This document shows positions 17,745 to 26,816 of a stretch of DNA of 58,385 bases, piece by piece. A program made the translations under genes and the position numbers. Origin of the DNA: Rhodospirillales bacterium (GTDB taxonomy: Bacteria > Pseudomonadota > Alphaproteobacteria > CACIAM-22H2); NCBI GenBank assembly GCA_016794025.1, contig JAEUKX010000039.1:1-58385 (forward strand), in the 5' to 3' direction. Within the stretch, counting starts at the first letter, position 1; every line of letters begins with the position of its first letter. The notes below the pieces were generated by a model, which was not told where the DNA came from, ran no database searches, and saw only the letters and a list, made by a program, of their open reading frames with translations.

Positions 17745-18245
17745 TTGCGACTTGGACTTGCCGGTACCGTCGCGGTGGCGCTCGTCGCGTGCGCCGGGAC
17801 CGCCTTCTCGCAGCAGGCCTGCCTCACGCACGACGAAGCCGTTGCGGTCAAGGCTCGGGTGCTGCAGACCGAGCTGATGGTTGCCACATTGTCGTGCGTA
17901 AGGGCGGTCGACCAGAGCGCGCGCTACAACGCGTTCGTCGAGCGGCATTCGGCGGAGATCCAGAAATTCAACAGGGTGATCCAGCAGCATTTCGCACGGA
18001 TCGGCGGGGGCAATCCCCAACGCCGCTACGATACGTTTACGACGGCACTTGCAAACGATGCCTCGAACCGCTCGATGGCAAGCCCGACATTCTGTACTGA
18101 TACGATCCAGTTGTTCGAAAGCGTCACGCAGATTCAGCGGGGCAAGCTCGGGGATGCCGTCGAGGAGCGGGCCAAGCATTCGCCGCAGCGCTTCGGCGAT
18201 GTCTGCGGGCGCGATCCGGCCATGCAGTACGCCTTGGCGCGCTGA
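17745..18245 (+). CDS. Exported protein of unknown function
   Basis: 166 residues from a TTG start. This start is chosen because GGAGG (17735-17739) lies 5 nt upstream and the product begins with a textbook signal peptide (RLGLAGTVAVALVACAGTAFS, split after AFSQQ). An in-frame ATG at 17676 exists, but it precedes TATATAAA (17707-17714), which looks like a promoter -10 element. The mature part has four cysteines (QQACLTHD, TLSCVRAV, SPTFCTDT, FGDVCGRD), suggesting two disulfides in the periplasm, and is largely helical. The family is not recognised. A strong bidirectional terminator follows. Confidence 0.7.
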   Translation: MRLGLAGTVAVALVACAGTAFSQQACLTHDEAVAVKARVLQTELMVATLSCVRAVDQSARYNAFVERHSAEIQKFNRVIQQHFARIGGGNPQRRYDTFTTALANDASNRSMASPTFCTDTIQLFESVTQIQRGKLGDAVEERAKHSPQRFGDVCGRDPAMQYALAR

Positions 18246-18270
18246 TCGGGCCATCGCTCGGGCGGAAATG

Positions 18271-18300
18271 AAAAGGGCCGGTCTCGCGACCGGCCCTTTT
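18271..18300. terminator. Bidirectional rho-independent terminator
   Basis: Perfect 13-bp stem AAAAGGGCCGGTC / GACCGGCCCTTTT with a TCGC loop. A-run on one side and T-run on the other serve both the plus-strand gene ending at 18245 and the minus-strand OmpA gene ending at 18321. Confidence 0.93.
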
Positions 18301-18320
18301 GTCTGTCTTTCCGAGACTGC

Positions 18321-19433
18321 TTACTGAAGCACGATCTCGACGCGCCGGTTCTGCGGCTCGCGAACGCCGTCTGCGGTGCGCACGCGCAGTTCGCTTTCGC
18401 CGCGACCGATCGTAACGATCTGGTTCGCCGGGATACCCTGGCTGACCAGCTCGGCCTTCACGGCCGCCGCGCGGCGCTCGGAAAGGGCCTGGTTGTACTT
18501 GGTCGCACCCGAGGTATCGGTGTGGCCGGTCGCCGTGATCCGCGTGACGTTGCCCTGCTTGGCGGTCTGAGCTGCCTGCTGGACGATCCGGGTTGCTTCC
18601 GGAGTCAGCGACGACTTGTCGAAGTCGAAGAAGACGAGGAAGTTGCGCTGGATCTGCGGTGCCGGCGCAGCGGCGGGCGCGGGAGCCGGGGCGGGCGCCG
18701 GAGCAGGCGCCGGGGCCGGTGCCGCGGCAGGCGTCGGGGCCGGAGCCGGGCGGGCCGGTGCGCCGAATTCCCAGCGCAGGCCAAGCATGATCGCGTGATT
18801 GAGCGGGCGATCAAACGTGACGGTATTTTCACCGGCATTCGCCGCGCGGTAGGCCGCACTGGTCGAATACTCGGGCTTGTTGAAGCTCGACAGGAAACGG
18901 TAGTCGAGCGTCATCTTGAGCTGGTCCATCAGCGGGTAGGAAACGCCCGCCATAAGCTGGTAGCCCCAGAGATTGTCGGTATCGTCGGTAACCGTGATCC
19001 CGTTGCCCTTGATGTCCGCCGAGGAACGCAGCCAGCCGAGGCCGAGACCGAGATACGGGGTCAGCGGCATGCCGATGTTGAAGTCGTACAGCATGTTTCC
19101 GAAAACGCCGAACTGGTCGACGTTGCCGCCGGGCGTGGTCTGCGCCGCGCCGGCGCGCTTCACGCTGTCGACGTCGTTCTTGCGGAAGTTCAGTTCGAGT
19201 TCCGAGCGGAAGCCGTTCCGGTATCCGTAGCCGAGCGCGCCGAAGAGGCCGTATCCCGTCTTGTAGTCGCCATCGACCGTGGCGACAGTCGGGCTCGTCC
19301 GGCCACTCTGATCCTGCAGCCAGTTGAAGCCGCCGCCGCCGCCCACATAGAAGCCGGACGTGCTCTGGGCCGATGCCGGTGCGGCAAGCGCGATGATCGT
19401 TGCGGCAGAAAGAAGGGCGGTGCGCAAACGCAT
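18321..19433 (-). CDS. OmpA family outer membrane protein (paralogue 1)
   Basis: 370 residues. Signal peptide MRLRTALLSAATIIALAAP with cleavage near ASAQS. An 8-stranded OmpA-like beta-barrel follows (SGFYVGGGGGFNWLQ through GLRWEFGA), then a 40-residue Ala-Pro linker, then the peptidoglycan-binding OmpA_C domain (NFLVFFDFDKSSLTPEA; GHTDTSGATKYNQALSERRA; GRGESELRV; NRRVEIVLQ). It anchors the outer membrane to murein. The ATG at 19433 has GAGGAA upstream. A longer open frame to 19574 is rejected because the signal peptide starts here. Tandem with a second OmpA gene 174 bp upstream. Confidence 0.93.
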   Translation of the reverse strand: MRLRTALLSAATIIALAAPASAQSTSGFYVGGGGGFNWLQDQSGRTSPTVATVDGDYKTGYGLFGALGYGYRNGFRSELELNFRKNDVDSVKRAGAAQTTPGGNVDQFGVFGNMLYDFNIGMPLTPYLGLGLGWLRSSADIKGNGITVTDDTDNLWGYQLMAGVSYPLMDQLKMTLDYRFLSSFNKPEYSTSAAYRAANAGENTVTFDRPLNHAIMLGLRWEFGAPARPAPAPTPAAAPAPAPAPAPAPAPAPAAAPAPQIQRNFLVFFDFDKSSLTPEATRIVQQAAQTAKQGNVTRITATGHTDTSGATKYNQALSERRAAAVKAELVSQGIPANQIVTIGRGESELRVRTADGVREPQNRRVEIVLQ

Positions 19434-19607
19434 TTGGGTGTTCCTCTCGCGAACGCAAATCCAGTTTTGCTGCACAAGATGCGCAGACTCGTCCAAGCGC
19501 ATAGATATCATGAGTTTAGGCGCATGTGGGGGCTGAACTGGCTTTTTTCCCGCCGTGTTGCGCGCGAGGCACACTCGCGCGGCATCTCAAGAAAATATCA
19601 TAAGTAT

Positions 19608-20696
19608 TTACTCTATAACGATTTCTACCCGCCGATTGCGCGGCTCCTTGACCTGGTCGGGGGTGGGGACCAGAAGCTGAGTTTCGCCACGCCCGATCAC
19701 AACAATTTGTGTGGCCGGAATTCCCTCCCGAACGAGGACATCGCGGACCGCATTCGCGCGTCGGATCGACAGCGCCATGTTGTACCGTGCCGTACCCGTT
19801 GTGTCGGTATGCCCGGTTGCCTTCACTCGCGTAAATTCGCCGGCCTTCGCGGACTCTGCAGCCTGGACGAGGATCCGGTTGGCGTCGTCGCTGATCGCCG
19901 ACTTGTCGAACTCGAAGAACACCGTATAGGAGCGCGGCCCCGCCATCGGGACGGCGGCCAGCACCGGAGCTTGCGGGGCGGCCGCCGCCGGCGCGGGGGC
20001 TGCCGCGGGCTGGGCGGCAGCGGCCGGCGCCGAGGCGGCGACGGTCGGATTGAATGCGTATCGCATCCCCAGCAGGACGGCGTGATCCCGGTAGGGAACT
20101 CGCGCGCTGTCTCCTGCACTGGTCGAAAGGCTCGCCGTCGAGGTCGCGAAGTAGCGATAATTCGCGCCGACCGCGATGTTGTTTCCAATCCGGTAGTCGA
20201 GGCCTGCAATCGCCTGATAGGCGAACACGTTGGCCCCGCCGGAGACGACCGCATTGCCTTGATCGGGGCCGATGTCGCTCGCGCGCACGCGCGCACCGCC
20301 GATGCCAGCGCCCACGTACGGGACAAAGGCTGTTTCGTTGGCGAAATCGTAGAGGAGGTTGCCCATGACGCTCGTGACGTCGAGGCGGCCGCTGGCGCCA
20401 GCCGTGGCGGCCGCGCCGCTCAGCGAACTGACGGCACCTGCGCGGTGCGCAAGTTCGAGTTCGCCACGCAAGCCGTTGCCGAACCCGTAGCCGATGGCGG
20501 CAACGCCAGCCAATCCCGTGCCGATTTTTGCGGTCATCGTCTGGCCGCCACGGGCAATGTCGGAGTTCTGCGTCTTGTGCGCGCCGACCGAGCCGCCGAC
20601 ATAAATGCCGTCGAGATATTCCGGCCGGGGCTGCGCACTAGCCGCCGTGACGGAAATTGCAAGAAAAAGAGCTGTGGAAATTGTGCGCAAGACCAT
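19608..20696 (-). CDS. OmpA family outer membrane protein (paralogue 2)
   Basis: 362 residues with the same plan as its neighbour: signal peptide (ending ASAQP), a beta-barrel with GIYVGGSVGAHKTQ and YVGAGIGGARV, an Ala/Pro linker, and an OmpA_C domain (SYTVFFEFDKSAISDDA; GHTDTTGTARYNMALSIRRA; GRGETQLLV; NRRVEIVIE). The C-terminal domains of the two are very similar while the barrels have diverged, as expected for an old tandem duplication. The AT-rich 174-bp gap gives paralogue 1 room for its own promoter. Start ATG 20696; no strong ribosome-binding site is visible. Confidence 0.93.
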   Translation of the reverse strand: MVLRTISTALFLAISVTAASAQPRPEYLDGIYVGGSVGAHKTQNSDIARGGQTMTAKIGTGLAGVAAIGYGFGNGLRGELELAHRAGAVSSLSGAAATAGASGRLDVTSVMGNLLYDFANETAFVPYVGAGIGGARVRASDIGPDQGNAVVSGGANVFAYQAIAGLDYRIGNNIAVGANYRYFATSTASLSTSAGDSARVPYRDHAVLLGMRYAFNPTVAASAPAAAAQPAAAPAPAAAAPQAPVLAAVPMAGPRSYTVFFEFDKSAISDDANRILVQAAESAKAGEFTRVKATGHTDTTGTARYNMALSIRRANAVRDVLVREGIPATQIVVIGRGETQLLVPTPDQVKEPRNRRVEIVIE

Positions 20697-20788
20697 GAGT
20701 CACCAAGTCGATTCGGGCTATCCACAGGCACCGTGTCATACCGCTCCCGAGTCGCCCAAGACCGACTCGACCTGCTAGTTTCGGCAAC

Positions 20789-21118
20789 ATGCAGATGCGC
20801 GACATTCCATTCACGACGGTCGACTGGTCGACGGTCGACGCGACGCGGCACGAGGGTGACGCAGGCCACGCGACATGGCGGACGCGTTGGTTCGGCGACA
20901 TCCGTGTTCGGATGGTCGAGTATTCGCCGGGCTATGTCGCGGATCACTGGTGTTCGAAGGGGCACGTGCTGTTCGTCCTTGCGGGTGAACTCGAGACCGA
21001 ACTTGCGGACGGGCGGAAATTCCGGCTCGGTCCGGGGACGAGCTATCAGGTTGCCGACGATGCCGAACCGCACCGGTCGCGTACGGCGTCCGGTGCGACT
21101 CTTTTCATCGTCGACTGA
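20789..21118 (+). CDS. DHCW-motif cupin fold protein
   Basis: 109 residues, single cupin domain. The family motif appears as DHWCSKGHVLFVLAGELETE, followed by LADGRKFRLGPGTSYQVADD and a C-terminal TLFIVD strand. The family is conserved but has no assigned activity. One metal could be held by the two His of DHWCSKGH and later ligands. Oriented divergently from the OmpA genes (92-bp gap). Its stop directly abuts the end of the convergent dnaE2 gene. Confidence 0.88.
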   Translation: MQMRDIPFTTVDWSTVDATRHEGDAGHATWRTRWFGDIRVRMVEYSPGYVADHWCSKGHVLFVLAGELETELADGRKFRLGPGTSYQVADDAEPHRSRTASGATLFIVD

Positions 21119-24100
21119 TCAGTGGAAGTCGCGGGACGGGAAATGACTGCGCGCGGGACTGGCGCCTGACGGTGCCGCTGCATCGGCAAGCCGCCCGAGC
21201 AGGGGCGTACGGTCGTGGAGACGGCGTACGACGACATGCACCACTTCACCCTGGCGCTGCACCTGTCCGTCGACGCGCAGAAGGCGGGCGCCGAGCACGA
21301 TTGGACGGTACGTCTCGAATACCTTCGGCCAGACGATCAGGTTTGCCACGCCCCCCTCGTCCTCGATCGTGATGAAGATCGTGCCCTTTGCGGTTCCGGG
21401 GCGTTGACGCAGGAGCACAATCCCGGCCAGCCGGATGTTCGCACGATCCCCGACATGCCCCAGATCGGCGCAGGGTCTGACACGATCGGCGATGAGATAT
21501 CCGCGCAGCAATGCCATCGGGTGCGCGCGCAGCGAAAGACGCAGATGTGCATAGTCCTCGGCGACAGATTCGCCAGTTGTCATGGCTGGCAGTTCGATGC
21601 GTGCATCGTCCGACGGGAGGTTCGCGAACAGCGGAAGCGGTTCAGGTGCGCGTAGCCCGGCCTGCCAGAGCGCCGGTCGACGCCCGAGCCCGCAGGAAGC
21701 GAACGCATCCGCGCGCGCCAGCGCGTCCACATCGCGCCGCCCGATGCGGGCCCGTCGTGCGAGATCGGCGGGACCGGCGAAGCCGCCTGCGGGCCGCGCG
21801 GCAAGTGCAGCGTCGGCGGCGCCGTGCGACAGGCCTTCTATCTGCCGCAACCCCAGGCGCAGCGTGTGCCCGTCCTCGAGCGTGCAGTCCCAACTGCTTG
21901 CATTGATGCAAGGCGGCTCGACGCGAACGCCGTGCTCGCGCGCGTCGCGCACGATCTGTGCTGGGGCGTAGAAGCCCATCGGCTGGCTGTTGAGGAGGGC
22001 AGCCGCGAAGGCCGCGGGGTAATGCCGCTTGAGCCAGGCCGAGACATAGACGAGCAGCGCGAACGATGCGGCATGGCTCTCCGGAAAGCCGTAGGTTCCG
22101 AAGCCTTCGATCTGCTTGAAGCAGCGCCCGGCGAATTCCTGCGTGTAGCCGCGCGCGACCATCCCTTCGATCATCTCGATCCTGAATTTCCATATCTCGC
22201 CGGACCGCTTGAAGGTCGCCATCGCGCGCCGCAGCGCATCGGCCTTTGCCGGCGTGAAGCCGGCCGCGACGATCGCGATTTTCATCGCCTGCTCCTGGAA
22301 GAGCGGCACGCCGAGCGTCTTGCCAAGGACGGATTCAAGCTCGCGCGAAGGAAACTCGACCTTTTCTGTTCCGCTTCTGCGCCGCAGGTACGGATGCACC
22401 ATGTCGCCCTGGATGGGGCCGGGGCGTACGATCGCGACTTGAATGACGAGATCGTAGAAATTCGAGGGGCGCAGGCGGGGCAGCATGCTCATCTGCGCGC
22501 GGCTTTCGACCTGGAAGACGCCGATCGAGTCCGCATGCGAGAGCATTTCGTAGACTGCCGGATCCTCGGCGGGGACGGTGGCGAGCCCGTATTGCGGCCC
22601 GCCGGAACCCGCGACGAGATCGAACGCCTTGCGGATGCAGGTCAGCATGCCGAGGGCAAGCAGGTCGATCTTCAGGATGCCGAGCGCATCGAGGTCGTCC
22701 TTGTCCCATTCGACCATCGTGCGCGCATCCATCGCCGCATCGACAACCGGGCAGATCTCGTCAAGCCTGCCGCGCGCGACGACAAAGCCGCCGACATGCT
22801 GGGAAAGATGGCGCGGAAATCCGTCGAGCGCGTGCGCAAGTTCGATCGCCGTCCGCAGGCGCGGCTCGTGCGGATCGAGCCCTGCGGCCCGGATATGCGC
22901 TTCCTCTATGCCGTCCGCGTCGCGGCCCCAGATGCTGCCGGCAAGTGCCGATGTCACGTCGGAACCAAGGCCGAGCGCTTTCCCGACTTCGCGCAGCGCC
23001 GAACGTGCGCGGAAGGAAATGACCGTTGCGGCGAGGCCGGCTCGTTCGCGTCCGTAGCGCTCGTAGACGTACTGGAAGACCTCCTCGCGCCGTTCGTGCT
23101 CGAAGTCGACGTCGATATCGGGCGGTTCGTTGCGCGCGGCCGAAACAAAACGTTCGAACAGCAGGTCGAGGCGCGCGGGATCGACCGCCGTGATGCCGAT
23201 GCAATAGCAGACGGCGGAGTTCGCAGCCGAGCCACGTCCCTGGCAGAGGATGCCGCGGCTGCGTGCGAACATGACGATGTCGTGGACGGTCAGGAAATAG
23301 GGCGCATAACCGAGGTCGGCGATGATCGCGAGTTCGTGCGCGATCTGGGCGCGGACTTTCTCCGGTACCCCGGCCGGATAGCGCGCGGCCGCGCCTTCAT
23401 ATGCGAGCCGGATGAGGGTCGTCTGTGCGCTGCCCGGGACGGCGCCGGGCAGGTCGGGGTAGTCGTAGCGCAATTCATCGAGGGAAAAGCTGCAGCTGTC
23501 GACGAGGTCGAGCGTGGCGGCGATCGCATCCGGCCATCGGGAAAAAAGCCGCGCCATCTCGGCGGGTGGCTTGAGATGACGTTCCGCATTGGCATGCAGG
23601 CGATAGCCGGCATTGTCGATCGTGCGACCTTCGCGCACACAGCTCAGCACATCCTGAAGGATCCGCCGTTCGGCCGTATGCGCATGCACGTCGTTTGTCG
23701 CGACAAGGCGGATGCCTGCTGCCCGTGCGGCAGCCTCGCGCCGCGCGATTTCGCGCCGATCTCCGGCGGCATAGCGGAATGTCGCGGCAAGATAGCCGTC
23801 GTGCCCGAAGCGCGCGGCGATGCTGTCGAGCTTTTCCGTTTCGAGGGCGACGATGGCCGCGTGTCCGGCCAGATCGTCCATCTCGGCGAGCTGCAGCCGG
23901 CACCCCTGGGCATGCCCGGCCCGGCGCCGGCCCGTCGAGACAAGCCGGGAAAGGGTCGAGTATCCGATCCGGTTCTTCGGATAGCAGAGAAGCGGCGGAC
24001 CGTCCTGCAGGTCGAGACGTACGCCCGGAACCAGACGCAGACCGGCTTCCTTCGCTGCGGTGTGCGCGCGGACGAGGCCCGCGAAACTGCCGTGATCGGC

Positions 24101-24274
24101 AATGCCTATCGCCGCGAGACCGAGTTCGCGCGCGCGCGCGACGTGTTCGTGCGGATGCGAGGCACCGCGCAGGAACGAGAAGTTCGTCGTGACCTGCAGT
24201 TCGGCATAACGCGGCGCTGCCAGGGGCTGTCGCGCGGACTGCGCGCGGGGGGACAGATGATGGATGTCGCTCAC
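21119..24274 (-). CDS. dnaE2: Error-prone DNA polymerase DnaE2
   Basis: 1051 residues. A C-family polymerase that performs damage-induced mutagenic synthesis with ImuA and ImuB. In order: PHP domain (TTNFSFLRGASHPHEHV, later DVHAHTAER), polymerase palm with the catalytic aspartates in EPPDIDVDFEHERREEV, fingers with HLSQHVGGFVV, the helix-hairpin-helix region and a C-terminal OB fold (ANIRLAGIVLLRQRPGTAKG). The start is GTG 24274, overlapping the imuB stop (GTGA). The length fits DnaE2 (about 1050) and not DnaE1 (about 1150). An upstream extension to 24415 lies inside imuB and is rejected. Confidence 0.96.
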   Translation of the reverse strand: MSDIHHLSPRAQSARQPLAAPRYAELQVTTNFSFLRGASHPHEHVARARELGLAAIGIADHGSFAGLVRAHTAAKEAGLRLVPGVRLDLQDGPPLLCYPKNRIGYSTLSRLVSTGRRRAGHAQGCRLQLAEMDDLAGHAAIVALETEKLDSIAARFGHDGYLAATFRYAAGDRREIARREAAARAAGIRLVATNDVHAHTAERRILQDVLSCVREGRTIDNAGYRLHANAERHLKPPAEMARLFSRWPDAIAATLDLVDSCSFSLDELRYDYPDLPGAVPGSAQTTLIRLAYEGAAARYPAGVPEKVRAQIAHELAIIADLGYAPYFLTVHDIVMFARSRGILCQGRGSAANSAVCYCIGITAVDPARLDLLFERFVSAARNEPPDIDVDFEHERREEVFQYVYERYGRERAGLAATVISFRARSALREVGKALGLGSDVTSALAGSIWGRDADGIEEAHIRAAGLDPHEPRLRTAIELAHALDGFPRHLSQHVGGFVVARGRLDEICPVVDAAMDARTMVEWDKDDLDALGILKIDLLALGMLTCIRKAFDLVAGSGGPQYGLATVPAEDPAVYEMLSHADSIGVFQVESRAQMSMLPRLRPSNFYDLVIQVAIVRPGPIQGDMVHPYLRRRSGTEKVEFPSRELESVLGKTLGVPLFQEQAMKIAIVAAGFTPAKADALRRAMATFKRSGEIWKFRIEMIEGMVARGYTQEFAGRCFKQIEGFGTYGFPESHAASFALLVYVSAWLKRHYPAAFAAALLNSQPMGFYAPAQIVRDAREHGVRVEPPCINASSWDCTLEDGHTLRLGLRQIEGLSHGAADAALAARPAGGFAGPADLARRARIGRRDVDALARADAFASCGLGRRPALWQAGLRAPEPLPLFANLPSDDARIELPAMTTGESVAEDYAHLRLSLRAHPMALLRGYLIADRVRPCADLGHVGDRANIRLAGIVLLRQRPGTAKGTIFITIEDEGGVANLIVWPKVFETYRPIVLGARLLRVDGQVQRQGEVVHVVVRRLHDRTPLLGRLADAAAPSGASPARSHFPSRDFH

Positions 24275-25842
24275 GCGAACAGGCCGTGCAGGTACCAGCG
24301 CGGCGGCCGTGCGCGTGCCGACGTCCACACGCCTTCCCGGAAAACCCAGAAACGCCGCCCCTCGCGATCCTCGATGCGGAAATAATCGCGCACGTCGTCT
24401 GCACGGCGCCACCACTCGCCGGCAATGCGTTCGGGGCCGTCGGCGGCGGCAACGTGATGGACGAGCCGGCGCCAGCGGAACAGCAGGGGCGGTGCGTCCG
24501 GCACTTCGGCGGCGACGTCGATGGGCTCGGGCCGGGCGAGAAGGCGCAGCGGACGCGGCGCTGCCGGGGCGCGTGCGCCGCGCAGGACGGCAGGCAGGGG
24601 AGAAAGTGGCGCGACGCGCGCCTGCGCGCGTTCGGGCACATGGCTTTCCACGTGCGCCAGCCGCATTACGTTCGCCGCACCCAGCCGGTTGGCCAGCCTG
24701 TCGACGAGCGGCGCCAGCTGTGCGCAGTCGACCGGATCTTCCGGCGTTGCCGCGTCCGGTATCGTCGCGCGTGCAAAGCGGGACTGGTCAGGCAGGAGCG
24801 GTTCGGCGACTTCCGCATCAAGGGTCGCCAGATCGATGCCGAAAGCCGGGTCGAAGTGCTGGATGGGGTCGGCAAACAGACGCGCGAAGGCGGCCGGGTC
24901 GCGCGCAGGACGGCTCGTGCCCAACGCGATGCGTGCCGTCGTTCCGTCGGCCCTATACAAGACGAGCGCAAGTCGTCGGGCGCCAAGGCATGCCTGCTCG
25001 AGCTGCACGCAGAGTTCTTCGGCAAGATGCCGGACGGCGCGGGCGATGGCATCGGGCGTGGCGACAGGCTCGGCAAACGAGAGGCGGGCCCGCAATGCAG
25101 GGGCCGACCTGCCGGGGGAGAGCGGTTCGCTTTCCCCGCCAAGTGCTTGAAAGAGCCGCCGCGCGACGGTCGGGCCGAAGCGCGCGACCAGCGCAGCGCG
25201 ATCGCTTGCGCCATCGACGAACGGATAAAGGTCCCCGATCCGCCGCAGGCCGAGGCGTTCGAGGGAGGCTCCTTCTTCCGGTGACAGCCGCAGTCCGGCG
25301 ACCGGCAGGCCTGCAATCGCCGTCCGCGTCGTACCCGAGGCGAAGTTTGCGGTGAGTGGGGATGTGAAGCGTGCGCCGGCCCAGGCCGCGCCGATCGTGT
25401 CGGCGATGCATGCACGGGCATGCAGGCCATGCACCTTGAGCCGTGCCGCGATGTCGGCAAGCAGGCGGTTCTCGCCGCCGAAAAGATGCGCAACCCCACT
25501 GATGTCGAGGCGGAGGCCGGTATCGTCGTCCTCGGGGGCGACGCAGGGGGACCAGCGTTGGGCCGCCTCCGACAGCTGCCGCAGGAGCGCGCGGTCCGAT
25601 TCCGGTGCATGGCGCTCAACGCGCAGATCGGGCAGTCGCGCGCGCGCGCTGGACAAAGACAGTCCAGGCCGCAGCCCGGCACGCATCGCGCGCGGGCATA
25701 CCGATGCGATCTGCAGTCCGCCATGGACCGCCGCATATGTCGCGCGTGCGACGGGATCGTGCGCGTCGTCAGCCTGCCGCGCGTACCGGTCGGTCGGCAG
25801 GTGCGGCAGGAAGATCGCGAGAAACCGCCGGTTGAGTCCCAT
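24271..25842 (-). CDS. imuB: ImuB, Y-family polymerase-like mutagenesis protein
   Basis: 523 residues. A Y-family fold that lacks catalysis and recruits DnaE2 and the beta clamp. The N-terminus reads FLAIFLPHLPTDR, where active Y polymerases have a metal-binding Asp, consistent with an inactive enzyme. LRLDISGVAHLFGGE is the family-specific second block. The C-terminal part contains RVAPLSPLP and GPERIAGEWWRR and ends in DDVRDYFRIEDREGRRFWVFR, typical of ImuB. ATG 25842 gives MGLNRRF; translation overlaps imuA by 74 nt and dnaE2 by 4 nt. Middle gene of the SOS mutagenesis operon. Confidence 0.94.
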   Translation of the reverse strand: MGLNRRFLAIFLPHLPTDRYARQADDAHDPVARATYAAVHGGLQIASVCPRAMRAGLRPGLSLSSARARLPDLRVERHAPESDRALLRQLSEAAQRWSPCVAPEDDDTGLRLDISGVAHLFGGENRLLADIAARLKVHGLHARACIADTIGAAWAGARFTSPLTANFASGTTRTAIAGLPVAGLRLSPEEGASLERLGLRRIGDLYPFVDGASDRAALVARFGPTVARRLFQALGGESEPLSPGRSAPALRARLSFAEPVATPDAIARAVRHLAEELCVQLEQACLGARRLALVLYRADGTTARIALGTSRPARDPAAFARLFADPIQHFDPAFGIDLATLDAEVAEPLLPDQSRFARATIPDAATPEDPVDCAQLAPLVDRLANRLGAANVMRLAHVESHVPERAQARVAPLSPLPAVLRGARAPAAPRPLRLLARPEPIDVAAEVPDAPPLLFRWRRLVHHVAAADGPERIAGEWWRRADDVRDYFRIEDREGRRFWVFREGVWTSARARPPRWYLHGLFA

Positions 25843-26539
25843 CGGCAAGCGCCCACCCGTCGTCACGATGTTCGATGCACCATTCGTTCGCCAGGCCGCC
25901 CTGCGCACGGGCCAGGTTGACCCGCCAGCGGCGCGAGCGGCCGCCATCGTCGGCTGCGGACGGCAATGCAGCGACGTGCCAGCGCGTGCGCGCGGCGCTC
26001 GGACGGGCGAACTCGCCGGGCGGACGGAGCAGCAAGGCGGTGCTGCCGCCCGTCTCGGCGGCAAGCTGCAGGCGTCGCGATTGCGTGAGGTCGACGTCGT
26101 CGATCTCGGCAACGGCGGCGGCAACGGCCGGGGTGCGCAGGGCCTCCTCGAATGCCCAGAGCGCATCGGCGCGTTTGGGAGCATTGACGATGAGGAGGCG
26201 ACTTGCCTCCATCCCGAGGCCGGCCAGCCCGGCCGCGCTGACGTCGGGGCCGCGCGCGATCCACAGGACAGGGCCATCGACCGCGCACCGGGCAAGCAAG
26301 GCCGTCGCAAAGCCGGCAGAGGCACCGTCGTTCGAGGCGCCGGCGATCTCATGCAGGGCCCCGCGCGACAAACCCGCACCGGGGAGGGCGGCATCGATTG
26401 CATCGATACCGAAGGAGAGGGGGGCTGGTGCAGAGCCGCGGCGATCGCCGAAAGATGCCAAGCGTGCCTTCAGTTCCTGAACGGTTGTCGATGCCGGGCG
26501 TCGTGTCGAAGCGCGAAAGGTCGGGGCCATGTTTTTCAT
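25769..26539 (-). CDS. imuA: ImuA, RecA/SulA-like mutagenesis protein
   Basis: About 256 residues. First gene of imuA-imuB-dnaE2. RecA-like fold remnants: FGIDAIDAALPGAGLSRGALHEIAG near residue 45, then ATALLARCAVDGPVLWIARG and LLLRPP. Canonical Walker A is absent, as in the family. The start is uncertain: ATG 26539 gives the usual family length, ATG 26530 is three codons shorter, and ATG 26644 adds 35 unfamiliar residues. None has a strong Shine-Dalgarno. A near-consensus LexA box lies upstream at 26722-26736, consistent with SOS induction. Confidence 0.88.
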   Translation of the reverse strand: MKNMAPTFRASTRRPASTTVQELKARLASFGDRRGSAPAPLSFGIDAIDAALPGAGLSRGALHEIAGASNDGASAGFATALLARCAVDGPVLWIARGPDVSAAGLAGLGMEASRLLIVNAPKRADALWAFEEALRTPAVAAAVAEIDDVDLTQSRRLQLAAETGGSTALLLRPPGEFARPSAARTRWHVAALPSAADDGGRSRRWRVNLARAQGGLANEWCIEHRDDGWALADGTQPAVSRDLPAAPADRPVRAAG

Positions 26540-26721
26540 CAGCGGATTGCGGATCTTGCCGAAGGTCGGTTGAAGGCGGGTGCGCAGGAGAGCCGGGCCC
26601 GATCTGGGAAGTCGCGCAAATGTTTCGTACGCTATTTGTTCCATAAAAAAACCATCGTTCGGCAGGGCAGTGGCGCTAGCGTGAAGCATGGAGAGCTCCG
26701 TGCGGTGGATGGAGAAACGAT

Positions 26722-26736
26722 ATTCTTGTTTTGTTC
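26722..26736. promoter_or_regulatory. Candidate LexA (SOS) box
   Basis: Plus strand ATTC-N7-GTTC; minus strand GAAC-N7-GAAT. The alphaproteobacterial LexA consensus is GTTC-N7-GTTC, so 7 of 8 defined bases match with exact spacing. It lies upstream of imuA and just beside the divergent small-protein promoter (26763-26790), so it could control both. Confidence 0.6.
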
Positions 26737-26762
26737 TACTGCATACAGCGAAGGGCGTCAAC

Positions 26763-26805
26763 TTGGATGTGTAGGAATTAGAAATATTAATCTTGCAATT
26801 TGCAA
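26763..26805 (+). promoter_or_regulatory. Candidate promoter plus TTGCAA dyad upstream of the small gene at 26817
   Basis: TTGGAT (26763-26768), 16-nt spacer, TATTAA (26785-26790). Immediately after the -10 element comes TTGCAA-T-TTGCAA (26793-26805), an inverted as well as direct repeat placed where a repressor would block initiation. Confidence 0.45.
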
Positions 26806-26816
26806 ACCCAAATGCG

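Noticed and set aside
18655..18745. GC-rich short tandem repeats
   Set aside because: Codes for the Ala-Pro linker of an OmpA protein; not a mobile or regulatory repeat, though length variation is possible.
18522..21146. 874-codon plus-strand frame across the OmpA genes
   Set aside because: Runs opposite two complete OmpA proteins and through their promoters; no domain-like sequence.
21824..24385. Very long open frame (853 codons) on the plus strand opposite dnaE2
   Set aside because: Antisense to a complete DnaE2 with all motifs; long antisense frames are expected in GC-rich coding DNA, and the translation is low-complexity Arg/Ala/Gly-rich.
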